Origin: Chara braunii
Taxonomy: Eukaryota; Streptophyta; Charophyceae; Charales; Characeae
Reading direction: 5' to 3'
DNA: 64,000 bases
NCBI GenBank assembly: GCA_003427395.1
Contig: BFEA01000201.1
Coordinates: 2,174,505-2,238,504 of the forward strand
A program made the translations under genes and the position numbers. Positions within the stretch are counted from its first letter, which is position 1. Each line of letters begins with the position of its first letter. Below the pieces are notes generated by a model. The model was not told the DNA's origin. It made no database searches and worked only from the letters and a program-made list of their open reading frames with translations. Below are positions 51,541 to 63,122 of the stretch, one piece after another.

Positions 51541-53428
51541 TTCCTTACGTGCGCGAACGTCAATACGTGCACGTGCACGTACGTTCGCAACACTTGCGCC
51601 TGGGTACAACCGCCATTACGATGTAGATGAGCACGCGTGATACGAGGAGCACGATGAATCACCAGAAGGAAGACGGACACAAGAGCACGACAAGCACGAT
51701 GGAAGCTTGATGAAGAGCAGGCAGCCGCGACAAGAATGCTTCACCTTGAAGACGATGACCTTGCTGAATAACGCGATGATCTGGAAGAAGAATGCACAGC
51801 GAGCCTTATTGGGATGATGCCGACGACCACGGTAGAGGGCTCACTACCGCAGCCCGTTCCCCATTTCTCTATTTTTATCTTTTTTTTCTCCCTCTTCCTC
51901 ATCTCCTTTCCCCTCGTCTTCGTCAACTCCCTGTTCATCTATTTCTTCCTTTCCCCTTCCTAGCGTACGCGTTTTCACAGCAGCTTGCCCAACTGAAGCG
52001 GTCAGTCTTTACCGACTTCCATCAAACGACCGTTGTTTATATCTACGAGATCTAATTCGGTACCTGCTAGTAGAGCTCCTTACTGCTTCGAAGTCACGTG
52101 GGTCCAGCCAACTGGTCTCCAAGCCAACTTTGCATCAGATATCCTAAAATACTAGGCTGTAGACCCTGTGTAGCGAACCTCTGGTTAGCCTGTGAGACCA
52201 ACCCATTGGCCTGTTCTCATAGGCCTGTGTTGTATTCGGGATCACGGTAGTCCAGTCCAGGCCGGTACCTCTGTCGGTACCAGCCAGTCTAGTCCGGTTC
52301 AGTCAGTCCGTTGGGGTATACCCCAGTTGTTGTCTCTTTTTAAGATCATTCTACATTCACACATTTTGGAGTACGCTTGTGACGTCAGACCGATATTAGG
52401 CGTACAACCTTGGTAGAGAGGTGTGCGCCAGAAGGCTGTACGGCTTGGGATGCCGTGGCGACGGCGGAATGTATGATTGGTGATGAGAGCATGCTGATGT
52501 GGCATTTGGCTGAGGTGGCACTGCATTGCGTTGTGGGTGGTACCGAGGCTACGGCCAGTCATCAAATGCACACTCAACTCAATTGGTGAGAAATTTGTGG
52601 TTGGGGGCAACTATCTCCAGGTATGTTGTTCCCTTACCTTATTTACCCTCTCAATCTCTTCTTACCGCGAGGAAGTGAGTCCAACTTGACAGTCCTCTCT
52701 TTTGGTGAGGTGTCGTGAGCGCTCTACCTTGAGAGACGACAACCTTCCCGGTGGCGCATTTGGAAGGACAAAGGGCGGTGCCTCTGAAGGGCCTTGGTCG
52801 AAGCACATGGGTCACGGTCACCATGCCAACCCAATGGGATTAGTACACGCATGCGATGGCTGCTTTGTCCATTGGGGCTCTTTTGCTGCGCTGATAGAGG
52901 GGTATGCGAACTGAACAGGCTTATGCAGACGCTCCCAAACCGTCTATAAATATTTCTGGATGGGGTTCCGATCTGTCCACTGGCTGTGATTGTCGTCCTG
53001 ATTGCGACGTTAAATAATTCCTGAGCGACCTTGGGGGCAGTTCTTAAATAAGCCTCTTTATCAGCCAGATCAGTCGGACGTACGGCTCGTTGCATGCGAG
53101 GATAAATAACGGGCAAACCTGGTCATAAGCATGCACCTAGGGCACAGGGTACCATATCCACTGTTCATACATCTGCAACATAATTTAGTTTTATTGTTGA
53201 TTAGTTGGTTGACAGACTCCTAACACCTCACAAACAGCTTAGTTTAGGAATGTTGTATACTACCATAGCCAGTTCTATGCAAAGCTTCTGTAAGTGAACT
53301 AATCTTGATATGACTAAATTATGTTTACGGTCCTTGTGAATGTTGTAGGCCGCCACTTGATCGGTTGAGTAGGGGACCTACCGGACACAATTATTTTTAG
53401 AAAACTAGGTGTCGGTCAGACACATGCT
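51541..53428 (+). other. Region upstream of the Ty3 gag, possible LTR or leader
   Basis: 51610-51840 holds an acidic frame (EEQAAATRMLHLEDDDLAE) broken by a stop. 52190-52330 is rich in CAGTCCAGTCC- and CGGTACC-type direct repeats. A TATA-like CTATAAATATTT lies at 52943. The Ty3 LTR would be expected here, but no second LTR exists in the window to compare with, and no clear primer-binding site was found. Confidence 0.35.
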
Positions 53429-55291
53429 ATGGTAGGACTCCAGCAGGGAGTTGTGGTGCAGATAGTGTTTGCCTATCTGATGAGGGGGTCAGACGTCGAT
53501 GAGGGTAGAGTTGACGATGCGAGGCTGACACGTTTGAGATCACTTAGGGTCCCGCACATGTATCAGGCCCTACGACAGGGAGACGAAAGACGGCTTCGTG
53601 CCGAAGTTAGAGCCCGTGCTTACGCTGCAGCGAGGGAAACAACACTAGCTGCAAGTGAGGCGTTGGCAGCAGCAAACGCCGCAGCTAGGGAACGGGCAGC
53701 AGCAGCAGCCAGTGTAGCAGCAATGGCTACCGCGGCAGCATCCTCTGCTGCATCCTCGTCTGGGACCCTGTTGGGTATGCCCTCTGGGCCCTCGGTTACT
53801 TCCGGATCAGTAGGTTCTAGTCAGTCCACAAGTCAAATGGCGGGCTCACAGTTCCGTCCGTTGACCCCACGCGGTAGAGAGCTATCAGAGCTCCAACAAG
53901 TCGAGAGGATCCGCGCTCGGTTAGAGAGGGAACTGAAGCAAGCTACCGACAGAGAAAAAAAGATCAAAAATAGAACAACTAGGTTTGATACGTTAGAGGC
54001 AGACAAAGTTGCATTAGAGGGTTTGGACGAGTCAGCCATGTCTGGCGAAATGAAAGTGTTGAAGGCCAGCGTACTATCGCTGCATGCGCACGTGGACAGT
54101 AGGTTGGATTTCACGCGGAACTCCTTGGACCAAATCGTGGATCTTTTGCAAAGGCCAGGATTACGGCCAGCAACATAGTCGCCATTGCCGTTAACGGCGA
54201 TGCCAGACCCCTTTCCGGTACAGGCTGACACACAGCCAAGTGGTACGTCTGCAGCGGCTGCACAGACTATTGCTTCTTCTTCTTCTGGTCCAGTGGTGAT
54301 AGCTACACAATCACCGCAACAAACTGTTCCATCGCAGGGACAGCAACAAGGTCAATGGTACCCAAAGACCCTAATGAAACCGCCCCTTGCCTTCTCCAGT
54401 GAGAAAAAGGACAAGGAACTCAACACATGGTTGAGAACAGTTCCAATGTGGGTAAGAGCAAAGAGGACGTTGCAGGAGGAGGAGGTGATTACTGCTGCAT
54501 CTTACCTTGAGGGTAAGGCAGCCAAATGGCTGGATGGGATAGTAGCGAAGGCCAGGTTCGGACGACGCATGGCAGACTGGGGTAAGACCCTCACTTTAGA
54601 AGAGTTCTTAGATATGGTAGAAGCTCACTGGCACAATCCGCAACAGGCACAAATTGCCACTGACGCGATGTTGAGACTGGACAAGCGAAACTACAAGTAA
54701 GTCAGAGAGCTAACGTCTACCGTAGAGAACCTCATCGTCGTTCCCGGTATACGTTACGATGACCAGGTCTTATTGACCATGTTTCTGAGATGTCTGCCCG
54801 AGAATCTCAAGACCTTACTGGCCAGCGAGGCTCGCCTCGAGTGTCATATCTTTGAGACCTTCTCTAGAAAGGCCTTAGATTTGGAGGCTACTATAGGAAG
54901 TGCTCAACCTACTCCAGTAGGCGGGAGGAAGAAGAAGAGTCCACAGGAATGGAAGAAGAAGAGTAGTAGATTGATGATGGTTGAGTCCGATGAGACTCAA
55001 ACTGAAATCGAAGAACTTACCGACCTGATGGACAGTCCAGAGTACGACGGCGAGGAAGTCGTTGAGGATAGCACCCTCGCCGCAGTAGTAAAGACTAAGG
55101 CAGGTGGCCGAGGTAAGGGCCATCAAAAGAGTCAAGGGCAGACCGCCTCCAATCAGTCCAAAGTAGCAGATTGGGTAAAGGTAGGTCTTGATCAGGATGT
55201 GTGGTGGGACCGCCGAGTGCGTGGTGCTTGCATCAACTGTGGTGAATACGGACACACCCAGTACAAGTGCAAGAACGCAAAGGTCACGTAG
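53429..55291 (+). pseudogene. Ty3/gypsy gag with CCHC zinc knuckle
   Basis: One frame carries three parts separated by in-frame stops: TAG at 54176 and TAA at 54698. The N-terminal part (53429-54175) is Ala/Arg-rich and probably coiled-coil. The middle part contains the retrotransposon gag core (NTWLRTVPMWVRAKRTLQEE, AASYLEGKAAKWLDGIVAKA). The third part continues it (VRELTSTVENLIVVPGIRYD, FLRCLPENLKTLL) and ends with the zinc knuckle CINCGEYGHTQYKC. Gag would form the virus-like particle and bind element RNA. Both stops fit a C-to-T change at a Gln codon. The 5' start is uncertain; ATG 53429 is the first in frame. Confidence 0.8.
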
Positions 55292-55436
55292 AAGATACCC
55301 CTTAAGGGAGGGGTACCTTCTTCCCAGGCTTCCAGCTTGGAAAACATGTGAGGCCGGTGGAAGTTTTAGCTGCTTCTACTCGTGGTGAAGTGGGCCAGAT
55401 ACCCTTCCCACTTCATGAGAAGGCCATAGGTAATGA

Positions 55437-57050
55437 CTCTTTGACTCTTTAGTCACCCTGCAGACTCATCTATACCAAAGTATGCTTTGTACGTTGGATG
55501 TTTTAGGAGCCTTAGAAGATTTGGAAAGTGAGTGGTCAAGCAAGGACCCTCGCGAATCTTGGCTGGCACTAAGCAGAGGTCCTAGAGGGGAACATTTCGT
55601 TGTGGAAGTTGCTGTAGGAGGCCGCAAATGTGGTGCCTTCGTAGACATCGGCTCCACGCGGAATTACATAAGTCGCGATTGTTTGGAAAGGTTGCACCTA
55701 AAGGACCGGGTACATCACCTTAGTAGACCGGTAGCATCTACTTTGGCTAAAAAGGAGCACATGGTTGTCACAGACTATGTCAAGGATGTTGTCTGTACCT
55801 TCTCCTATGGAGGAGGGGAACTTAATCACAAGATTTCGTTCCTGGTTAGCGACGACTTACCATTTGATATGCTGTTAGGAATATACTACCTTGAGGTTGC
55901 CAAGCCCCAGTTTGACTGGGACAAGAAGGTGCTAAAGCATAAGTTGCCTGATGGAAGGACCGTGAGACTGACTAAGTACAAGGTCAGTAGATTAATAGAA
56001 ACCCATGGCTGCTTTTGTGCATCAATGTTCTATAATTACTATAAACAGAACCAAGAGGAGGGTATGTACCTAGTGTATGTCTCTGAGAAAGGGGAGGCCG
56101 TTAAAACACCCCCAGAGATAGAACACGTCGTTGTTAAGTTCCCTGATCTGTTCAAGGAGCCCACAAGAGTCGTAGATAAGGAAATTGTCCACGTTATAGA
56201 AATCATTCCAGGGAGTAAAACCCCAAAGGGAAGGATCTATAGGATGGCTCCGGCCGAGTTGGACGAACTTCGACGACAACTAAAAGAGCTGACAGAAAAG
56301 GGTTGGATACGGCCGAGTACTTCCCCCTTCGGATCTCAAGTGCTATTTGTACCGAAGAAGGGGGGAACATTGAGGATGTGTATTGATTACAGAGGCCTCA
56401 ATGCCATCACAGTGAAGAACACATAGCCTCTACCTCGCATAGACAACCTATTGGATAGGGTGCAGGGATGTAAGTACTACAGCAAGATAGACTTAAAGTC
56501 CGATTACCATCAGATTGCTATAAGACCTGAGGATCAGCACAAAACTGCATTTCAGACCAGATACGGTCTGTACGAGTTTGTGGTGATGCCTTTTGGCCTT
56601 TGCAATGCGCCGGGTACATTCCAGCACGTTATGAATGGGATCTTCCATGAATACTTAGATAAGTTTGTCGTCGTGTACCTTGACGATATTCTCATCTTTA
56701 GTAAGTCTGTCGAGGAGCATGCACAACACGTATAGATTGTACTATCACTCCTGCGACAGCACAAGTATAAGATCAACCTAGAAAAATATAAGTCTGAACG
56801 CACTAGGATCTTATACTTGGGTCATGAGGTATCCGCGGAAGGAATTAGGCCAGAAGATGCGAAGGTGGTTAGTATCAGGGACTGGCCACGACCTCAGACT
56901 GTTACTGAGGTCAAATCTTTCTTAGGGATGTGCGGCTACTATAGGAACTTTGTGAAGAACTATTCCACAGTCGCCTCTCCTTTGACTGATCTAACTCGAC
57001 TTGACACGCCATGGGACTGGAGTGATGAGTGCGAGCCTGCTTTGCTTTGA
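55437..57050 (+). pseudogene. Ty3/gypsy pol fragment: protease and reverse transcriptase
   Basis: The frame opens after TGA at about 55432; the first ATG is 55482. A retropepsin-like domain carries [13 protein letters not shown] where active enzymes have DSG or DTG, and LLGIYYL near its end. RT follows: [55 protein letters not shown], then past a TAG (56424) KIDLKSDYHQI, MPFGLCNAPGTFQ and the catalytic YLDDIL. After another TAG (56733) come LGHEVSAEGI and FLGMCGYYRNFVKNYS. It ends at TGA 57048 at the sequence switch. RNase H and integrase are missing, so this copy cannot move by itself. Confidence 0.88.
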
Positions 57051-58140
57051 CTACTCGGACTTCAGTGTGATTTGCAATTGGGATTTCTTTGCTTCGTCCA
57101 CATTCATGTTCCCTGCAAAAACTTTTATTTTTCTTTATTAATTTATATTTGTTTATGATACTCATTATTAGTTTAATTTTTTTGCTTTTATTTCATTTTG
57201 TCACCATGAATGAAGATCATTTTAGTAACAACGTTTGTCAATTTTTTGTTATAATTATTCAATTCAAAATCGGTTGAGTCATTATTAAAGCAATTAATTT
57301 GAAATTAAAATCAAATGTACTAAGAACATGTATGTTGAAATAAGTTATTTTTGTTTACCATTTTTTTTGCGTTAGCTTACAATTATTTTTATTCTTATTT
57401 TTTTTCATTATACTTTCTCGTTTTGATCACATGTTTTCTTAATTTTTTGTTTTGTTATGTTTCTCTTGATTGAATGCAATGTCACGGGTCTCACTTCACT
57501 CACAAACTCAATCCATCTTCGGAAGAGGTCATATATGTATGTATTCCGTAATCTCACGAAATTAATTATAAAAATAAATCGTATGTATACGTGATGTTAT
57601 GGGCATACGAGCGTTTTCTTTTATTTACTTCGGCCTCTCACTGAACTCACTCAATCAAGAAATGGAACTATGACTCAAGTAGAATAGATAGTCATATGAT
57701 ATGTGAGTATCTCATATGGTTCGGAGAGGACGCGAGTACTAGCATGTTTTGCTACATATAACAAATTGAAGGTAGTATTTTGCTCACATTAAGTGATAGA
57801 TTGTTTTTTTCAACCTTTTTTTATGTGTAGGTGCTTTATACGATTGACATGAAAATCGACTTGTTAAATATTATGGAGGGTAAAATACCAATCTTTTCTA
57901 CTTTTTTTTTTTTTGTTTTACTTCATCCAGTATTAGTCTACCAGACACTAGTAGCTTTTTTCGTGAGTTTTTTATTTTAGTGAACGTTTTTTTAGTTGCG
58001 CCTAACGTGGCAACATTAGTAACCATCGGAATGATTTTGGGAGCAACTTATTTCATTTGGCTCTATAATCATGTTGTGTTTGGAAATTTCAAATCATATT
58101 TCATTCATAAGTTACCTAATATAAAAAAGAGAATTTTTAA
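57051..58140. other. AT-rich stretch without a gene
   Basis: T-rich sequence with dense stops follows directly after the truncated RT. It contains no detectable pol remnants in any frame I read. Confidence 0.45.
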
Positions 58141-58144
58141 TGTT

Positions 58145-58400
58145 TTACCTAGGGTCACTTCATTTTCCTGGGCGGCCCGCCCTTGCAAGATCAAGGAAGG
58201 TCCCAAAAAAAAAAAAAAAAATCCAAAAAATCCGAAAACAAACTATGTTATGCAGAAAAATACACTGAACAGTCACCTCGAAATTCTTTACCAAATTTAA
58301 AATAATATTATATACAGGGTCACCAGCTCGTACGTACGGAGGTCCCCGGGAAGACCTCTGTACGTACGGGCGTTCGGGGTCCTGTACGGGGTCTAAACAA
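58145..58400. repeat. AT/GC composite repeat, member 4 (GGGC and GTACG cores)
   Basis: A short GGGCGGCCCGCCC core (58165-58195) is followed by GGTCCC, an A-run and the AT module (AAAAAATCCGAAAACAAAC, ATGTTATGCAGAAAAATACA, CTTTACCAAATTT). This is the best match to the left module of member 1 at 5185-5291. A second core at 58325-58395 is written in GTACGTACGG and GTACGGG words, and a GGGGTCTAAACAATTTTAGT direct repeat follows (58386 and 58424). Confidence 0.7.
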
Positions 58401-58546
58401 TTTTAGTATTCACTTTAGTTCGGGGTCTAAACAATTTTAGTATTTTTTTAGACTTTTTTAGTGGGTTTTGTATTATGTGAAGTACACACCTGTAAATTTT
58501 CAGGGCATTTAGATATGCAAAAAAAAAAAAAAAAATCGCCAAAGAT

Positions 58547-58935
58547 GGCGGTGCCGAAAACATGCCCGAATGGCCGAACGCATCCCCAAGGGGTCCCATA
58601 CGTTCGGGCGTTCGGCCCGTCCTGAACGCCGGTTACCCTGATTACAGGGTTGTCGGCGTTCAGGGCGGGCCGAAGTCCCGAACCCAAATGCCCGAACGTT
58701 GGCGGGCCGAACTCCCGAATGTTCGGTACCCCTCTCGACGCGTTCGGTCGGTACCCCCTCTCGACGCGTTCGGCCATTTGACCGTACGCGGACCCCCCCA
58801 AAAAAGAAGAAAAAAAAAACAAATCCAAAAAATCTGAAAAAAATATATGTTATGGAGAAGACTAAATTAAACAACATTTTCCTCAACGTAACATCCAAAT
58901 TCGTCACCAAATTTGAAATAAAAATCAAATACTGA
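58547..58935. repeat. AT/GC composite repeat, member 5 (GTTCGG/CCCGAAC core)
   Basis: The core (58555-58790) contains many CCGAAC, CGTTCGG and GCCCGAAC words in both orientations, and a 19-bp TACCCCTCTCGACGCGTTC direct repeat (58728 and 58750). The AT module follows: AAATCCAAAAAATCTGAAAA, TATATGTTATGGAGAA, AAACAACATTTTCCTC, AAATTCGTCACCAAATTTGA. Confidence 0.7.
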
Positions 58936-59364
58936 AAATAAATAATAATAGTAATAAAAATTGAAAACAAATAAAACGAAAATGAAATTATTAAGTGGGT
59001 GAGCACGTTTTTAACACCGCCATCTTTGGTGATTTTTCATTTTTTTTTGGATTTGACAAATTTCATGAAAATTTATATATGTGTATCTTACATAATAGAG
59101 ACTACAAATAAAGTTTGAAAAAATAATATTTTTTTTCATGCCCTGAAATAAAGGAAAAACAAAAAGTGAAAAGTCTTAGAGAGAAAAAACACATTAGTGA
59201 GTGGGCAAACAAGTTTTGACACCACCATCTTCGCTGATTTTGCAATTTTTTCTGGCTGAACAGAATGGCTTTAAAATTAAGAGGGAGATACCTTATATCA
59301 CAGCGAGCTCATAAAACAAAAATAAGAAAAACATAATAATATTTAGGTGTTAAAATAGTTTTTT
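58936..59364. other. AT-rich spacer with a repeated phrase
   Basis: Two related phrases, GTTTTTAACACCGCCATCTT and GTTTTGACACCACCATCTTC, occur near 59009 and 59213, each followed by TGATTTT, so a diverged direct repeat of about 205 bp is present. No gene. Confidence 0.5.
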
Positions 59365-59465
59365 GCGGGGTCCGAACCCCTTCAGGTTCGAGCCCCGTAC
59401 GGGGACCGAACGCCCGAATGTTCGGGGGTCATCTCAGGGGCCTCCGTACGTTCGACCTGACAACG

Positions 59466-59518
<53 letters not shown>

Positions 59519-59690
59519 GCCTGGTCGGGCAAATGGACCCGGGCCACTCTGGTAGCTTTGGTTTTTACCTTTTGTAACTGGAGTTGCAAAAGAAACTGAA
59601 AAAAAACTTTGTACAAAATTGCAATACAAACACCTTTTGCTTAAGAGTCTTGACGAAGTTCTTAACAAAATTTGAGAATACGACGATGGT
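59365..59690. repeat. AT/GC composite repeat, member 6
   Basis: The core (59367-59460) mixes GTTCGG and GTACGG words. A (TA)n tract (59466-59516) and a short CCCGGGCC patch follow, then an AT module (AAATTGCAATACAAACACCT, then TTGACGAAGTTCTTAACAAA) that matches the right-hand module of member 1 (5490-5605). Confidence 0.6.
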
Positions 59691-62150
59691 ACTAACGTCT
59701 TATTCAAATATAATGTACCCTGTACGTTATATTCGTATACAATATACGTACGTTTTTTTTTCGGGTTAAGACATTTGGGGCAGAATGATGACGAGAGTCT
59801 GACAACTCATCCCCGGTTCAGCCACTTTCCAGATATGTCCTTCGGTCATGACTGCTGTTTGGTGGTGAGGCTCAACAAGGGTTTTGTTGTTCACTCAATC
59901 TCATGCCCTTACTCAATTGCGGATGCTTCTTCGAAATTAAATCGGTCTCATAAAGTTTGAAAGTTGGGGGGAACACTTCTAAGTGTCTTGTAGTGAATAC
60001 GTTTATGCCTTCGACTATTGGATATGTCTTATCAGGAGGGTTGCGGGGGGTCGGGGATATGACCCGAGGAGGAAGTCCAAAAGGGGGCTTCACACGCTGG
60101 GTTCAGCCCACCTATCGGCACGGCAGTCCCAACCACTCAAGTTGTTGTCTTATATATGCTAAGGCGTTGTTGAGGGGATTGCCTACATGTGTCTCGCCTC
60201 CTCAATGTATATGTTCTTATGTTTGCACGGCGTGCACTTTTGGAACGTGTACATCCGTGAAGGATATACCCAAGCTGGGGATATGGGGACCAAAACTTGC
60301 GAGTATGCAAGCCATTTGAAAATTCGAGCCGCGTCGTGAAAAAGCTGGCGTGGTGATGTTGTCGAAACACTGCGGGCGCTTGGCGCTAAGGGGCAGTGTT
60401 GGGCCGCCGATGCAAAATCTCGATGTCAAAGGTCAAAATTTTTTATGCTCACAAAGTTATATTTTTTTCCCCCTCCAATCATGGCGTTTTTTTACTTTCC
60501 ATGAGGGAAAAATAATGTTCTAATGTTGCAATGCATATGAGTTGAAGAGTCTTCGTCAATCATCTTGAAACTTATTGCGACCCGATGAGCGGTGTGCTAC
60601 ATTGTCTTAAAAAGTCGTTGCTCAAGGTTAAGTAAGATCAAAGCGTAATACTCCAAACATATCATTATTTTATAGAAGTTTTATTCCAAAAAATGGGCTT
60701 TAGGGTGAACCTCTGACACTAGGATTCAAAGTCGAACTCTTGATCTCCACCATTTAGCCATGTGATCAAATAAACGATGCCATGGTTTTCGTTTTTTCTT
60801 GATGGAGATATGTAGAAGTGTTTATCAATGGAATGGTTGTTGATTGATAACGTTATTCAATGCGTGTCTTTTCCGTTTTGTTCTCCTTATTGTTTATTGG
60901 GTTTTTCGACACTTCTTTCATTCTTTCGATGATTGGACACATTGACTTCGCATTATTCTTCTCCTCTCATCGAATCTTAATACTCGTATTGATGACTCTA
61001 TTTATAATTTATATTTATTTTATCGTATTTAATTTTTATAATTCATAGAATCATAAGTTGTATAAGACCTGGTTGTGGCTTTTTTTCCCCATCCAATCGT
61101 GGAATCCAATCTGGTGGTCGAGATTCATCTTACACACTTTCTTTTGCTTTTGGATAGCCAACTTGGTCAAGAAATGTGTCGGTGAGCGTAGAGAACTTCT
61201 GCGAGTATTAAAAACGTGAGAGACCGTGAAAGAGGTATGGGTTGTGAGCTATTATCCGAGATAGTAGGACTGGGGAGTATTTGCTACAATGGATGTTGTG
61301 TGTATATTAACGTGGTCACGTGGTAGGGTTTGGTTCAGTGAGAAGAACAACTATAGAACTTTCAAAATTTAAAAATTCACTGATGTAAATGATTGTCTGA
61401 TACTTACTCTAACAATTTCTAACATACTGTTTTTTTTTGTTTTTTTTTTTTTGCAATTTGCAAGGATACCCGTGAAATTGCGAGAATGTGTGTTTATCTT
61501 GTCTGACATTGTGTTTGTTTACTTTCTGGGGCCTGATGCATATGTTTTATTATTGGTTTGAATGTAATAATTGATGGTGAGCTTATTTGGGGGGGGGCGG
61601 GGATGTGTGGAGGGTGTGAGGGAGTGTATGTTGCTGAAAATGCATTGGTACTACGTGTAACCGTGGAAATGGAGATTGCGCGATCTCGAATGAAAGCATA
61701 GTTAGGCTGGTTGTTTGGGGGTTTGATAGTTGTGGGCAAAAAAGAAAAAACTCTGCGGGAATGTTCGATGTGGGAACGTTGATTTTAGTTTGTATTGACT
61801 GTTATGTGCTTAGCATCCGATCTAGAAACATGACGGCAAGGGTATGAGGGCATTGAAAAATATAAATACTAAATTGAAAATGAAACATGGGTGAGTGGTC
61901 CAACAGCTGGGTTTAAAGCAAATTGGTAGGTTATGCTTGAGGCATGGCTATAGTGTGAGTGGAACTAGGATGCGGGGGCTAAACCGACTAACTCGATTTC
62001 TAATCTTTGATTATTGATTATGAAGATCAAAGGTCGAAAAAAAAAATCGAAGCAGTGGTGACATGTAGGATTAATATAAAGTGATTGTGGTTAAAAAAAA
62101 ACAAATAAAAAGTGTTGAACGTAAAAATGTATTTGGATCGGTGTTTGAGG
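59691..62150. other. Stretch without a recognisable gene
   Basis: A purine tract AAAGTTGGGGGGAACAC near 59957 could be a polypurine tract of a lost retroelement, but no LTR could be matched to it. G-run at 61589-61598. Short open frames have no domains. Confidence 0.35.
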
Positions 62151-62690
62151 GCAACCTGGGGAGAGGCTCCATCTATTGGTGGGGAGCATCACCTGTTGGA
62201 TTCATAAGAGCAGGCACCATTAGCACCTGGGGAGAGGCTCCATCTATTGGTGGGGAGCATCACCTGCTGGAAAATGGGTCCAACGTCCCTTACATAGACC
62301 GAGTTTGAGCCATATCAGAAAATGATCAGAAACAATTGTGAGAGGTTCCTGCCAGCATTGATTACCCTGGGGTCCAGGGGATTGGCTGAGCAGGATAGAC
62401 GAGAGAGGGGGGAGTCTCTTCACCCTGAGCTGACGCCAGATTTCTGTTGCTATATGCTAATTCCTCCCTCCCCCTATCGGCAGTCACGGTCCCAACTGTC
62501 AATCCCCATTTTCTAAACATTGCTTATTCTAGTATCTGGGGGATTAAACTGAGCAGGGTATCTGAAAAAAGCAATATTCACATCCTTGTTTTAGATCCAT
62601 AATGAAAAAAAAAAATTCTCCTGCCCGCATTGATTGCTCAACGATCCGGGGGATTGACTATGCAGGGTGACGATGCCAACAGGACATGAT
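62151..62690 (+). repeat. Short tandem duplication and related GGGGGATTG repeats
   Basis: A block of about 48 bp starting CCTGGGGAGAGGCTCCATCT occurs at 62155 and 62226 (71-bp period) with one change. Further on, GCATTGATT with TCCRGGGGATTGRCT and GCAGGRT recurs near 62355 and 62628, with a partial copy near 62537. Confidence 0.7.
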
Positions 62691-63122
62691 TCCATCATGA
62701 TAACCCGTTTTCTCTCTGTCATACCATTCTCCACAGTGTTGTTGCCGACGTTGCAGCTATCTCGCCGATTGGTTCGTTGCTCTTAAGCTGCTCCGTACCA
62801 CTGTAGATCCACCATGGAGAGCCCTTGGGGCGGGAAACGATCGGGGAAGTCCGCAGGAGGTCGCAGAGGAACAGCAGCATCTACCTAAGTCCAGTCGTTG
62901 AAACACATAGTATAGGCTCTCATGAGTTCCTCACAACCCAAATCTGGTGCTTGACCTCCTTCCCATCGAATGTAGTAGGCTATCTTGCCTCCTCTGTCAC
63001 TCCCCAACCATTCCTCTAAGAATTGTTTAATGACCCGTATTATGTCCCTTTTCATATGAAACAAATCTCATTGTGTTTTCACTTGTTACCACTGTGCCCA
63101 GAGTTCTTCTTAAATATATGGC

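Larger units (their letters stand above)
53429..57050 (+). mobile_element. Truncated Ty3/gypsy LTR retrotransposon
   Basis: Gag and pol follow in the usual order (gag, CCHC, protease, RT). The element stops abruptly in the RT thumb at about 57045, where sequence switches to AT-rich DNA. RNase H, integrase and a 3' LTR are absent. Protein-level conservation is high between the stop codons, so decay is fairly recent. The gag and pol frames differ and are separated by about 150 bp. Confidence 0.85.

Noticed and set aside
53455-53490. CTGATGAGGGGGTC as another hammerhead core
   Set aside because: No GAAAC or stem III follows at hammerhead spacing, and it lies inside the gag reading frame.
53429-57050. 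Stop codons read as Gln (UAR reassigned, as in some ulvophyte algae)
   Set aside because: PAN3 has hundreds of Gln codons, all CAG or CAA, with no in-frame TAA or TAG in 1602 codons. The element's stops are better explained by decay.
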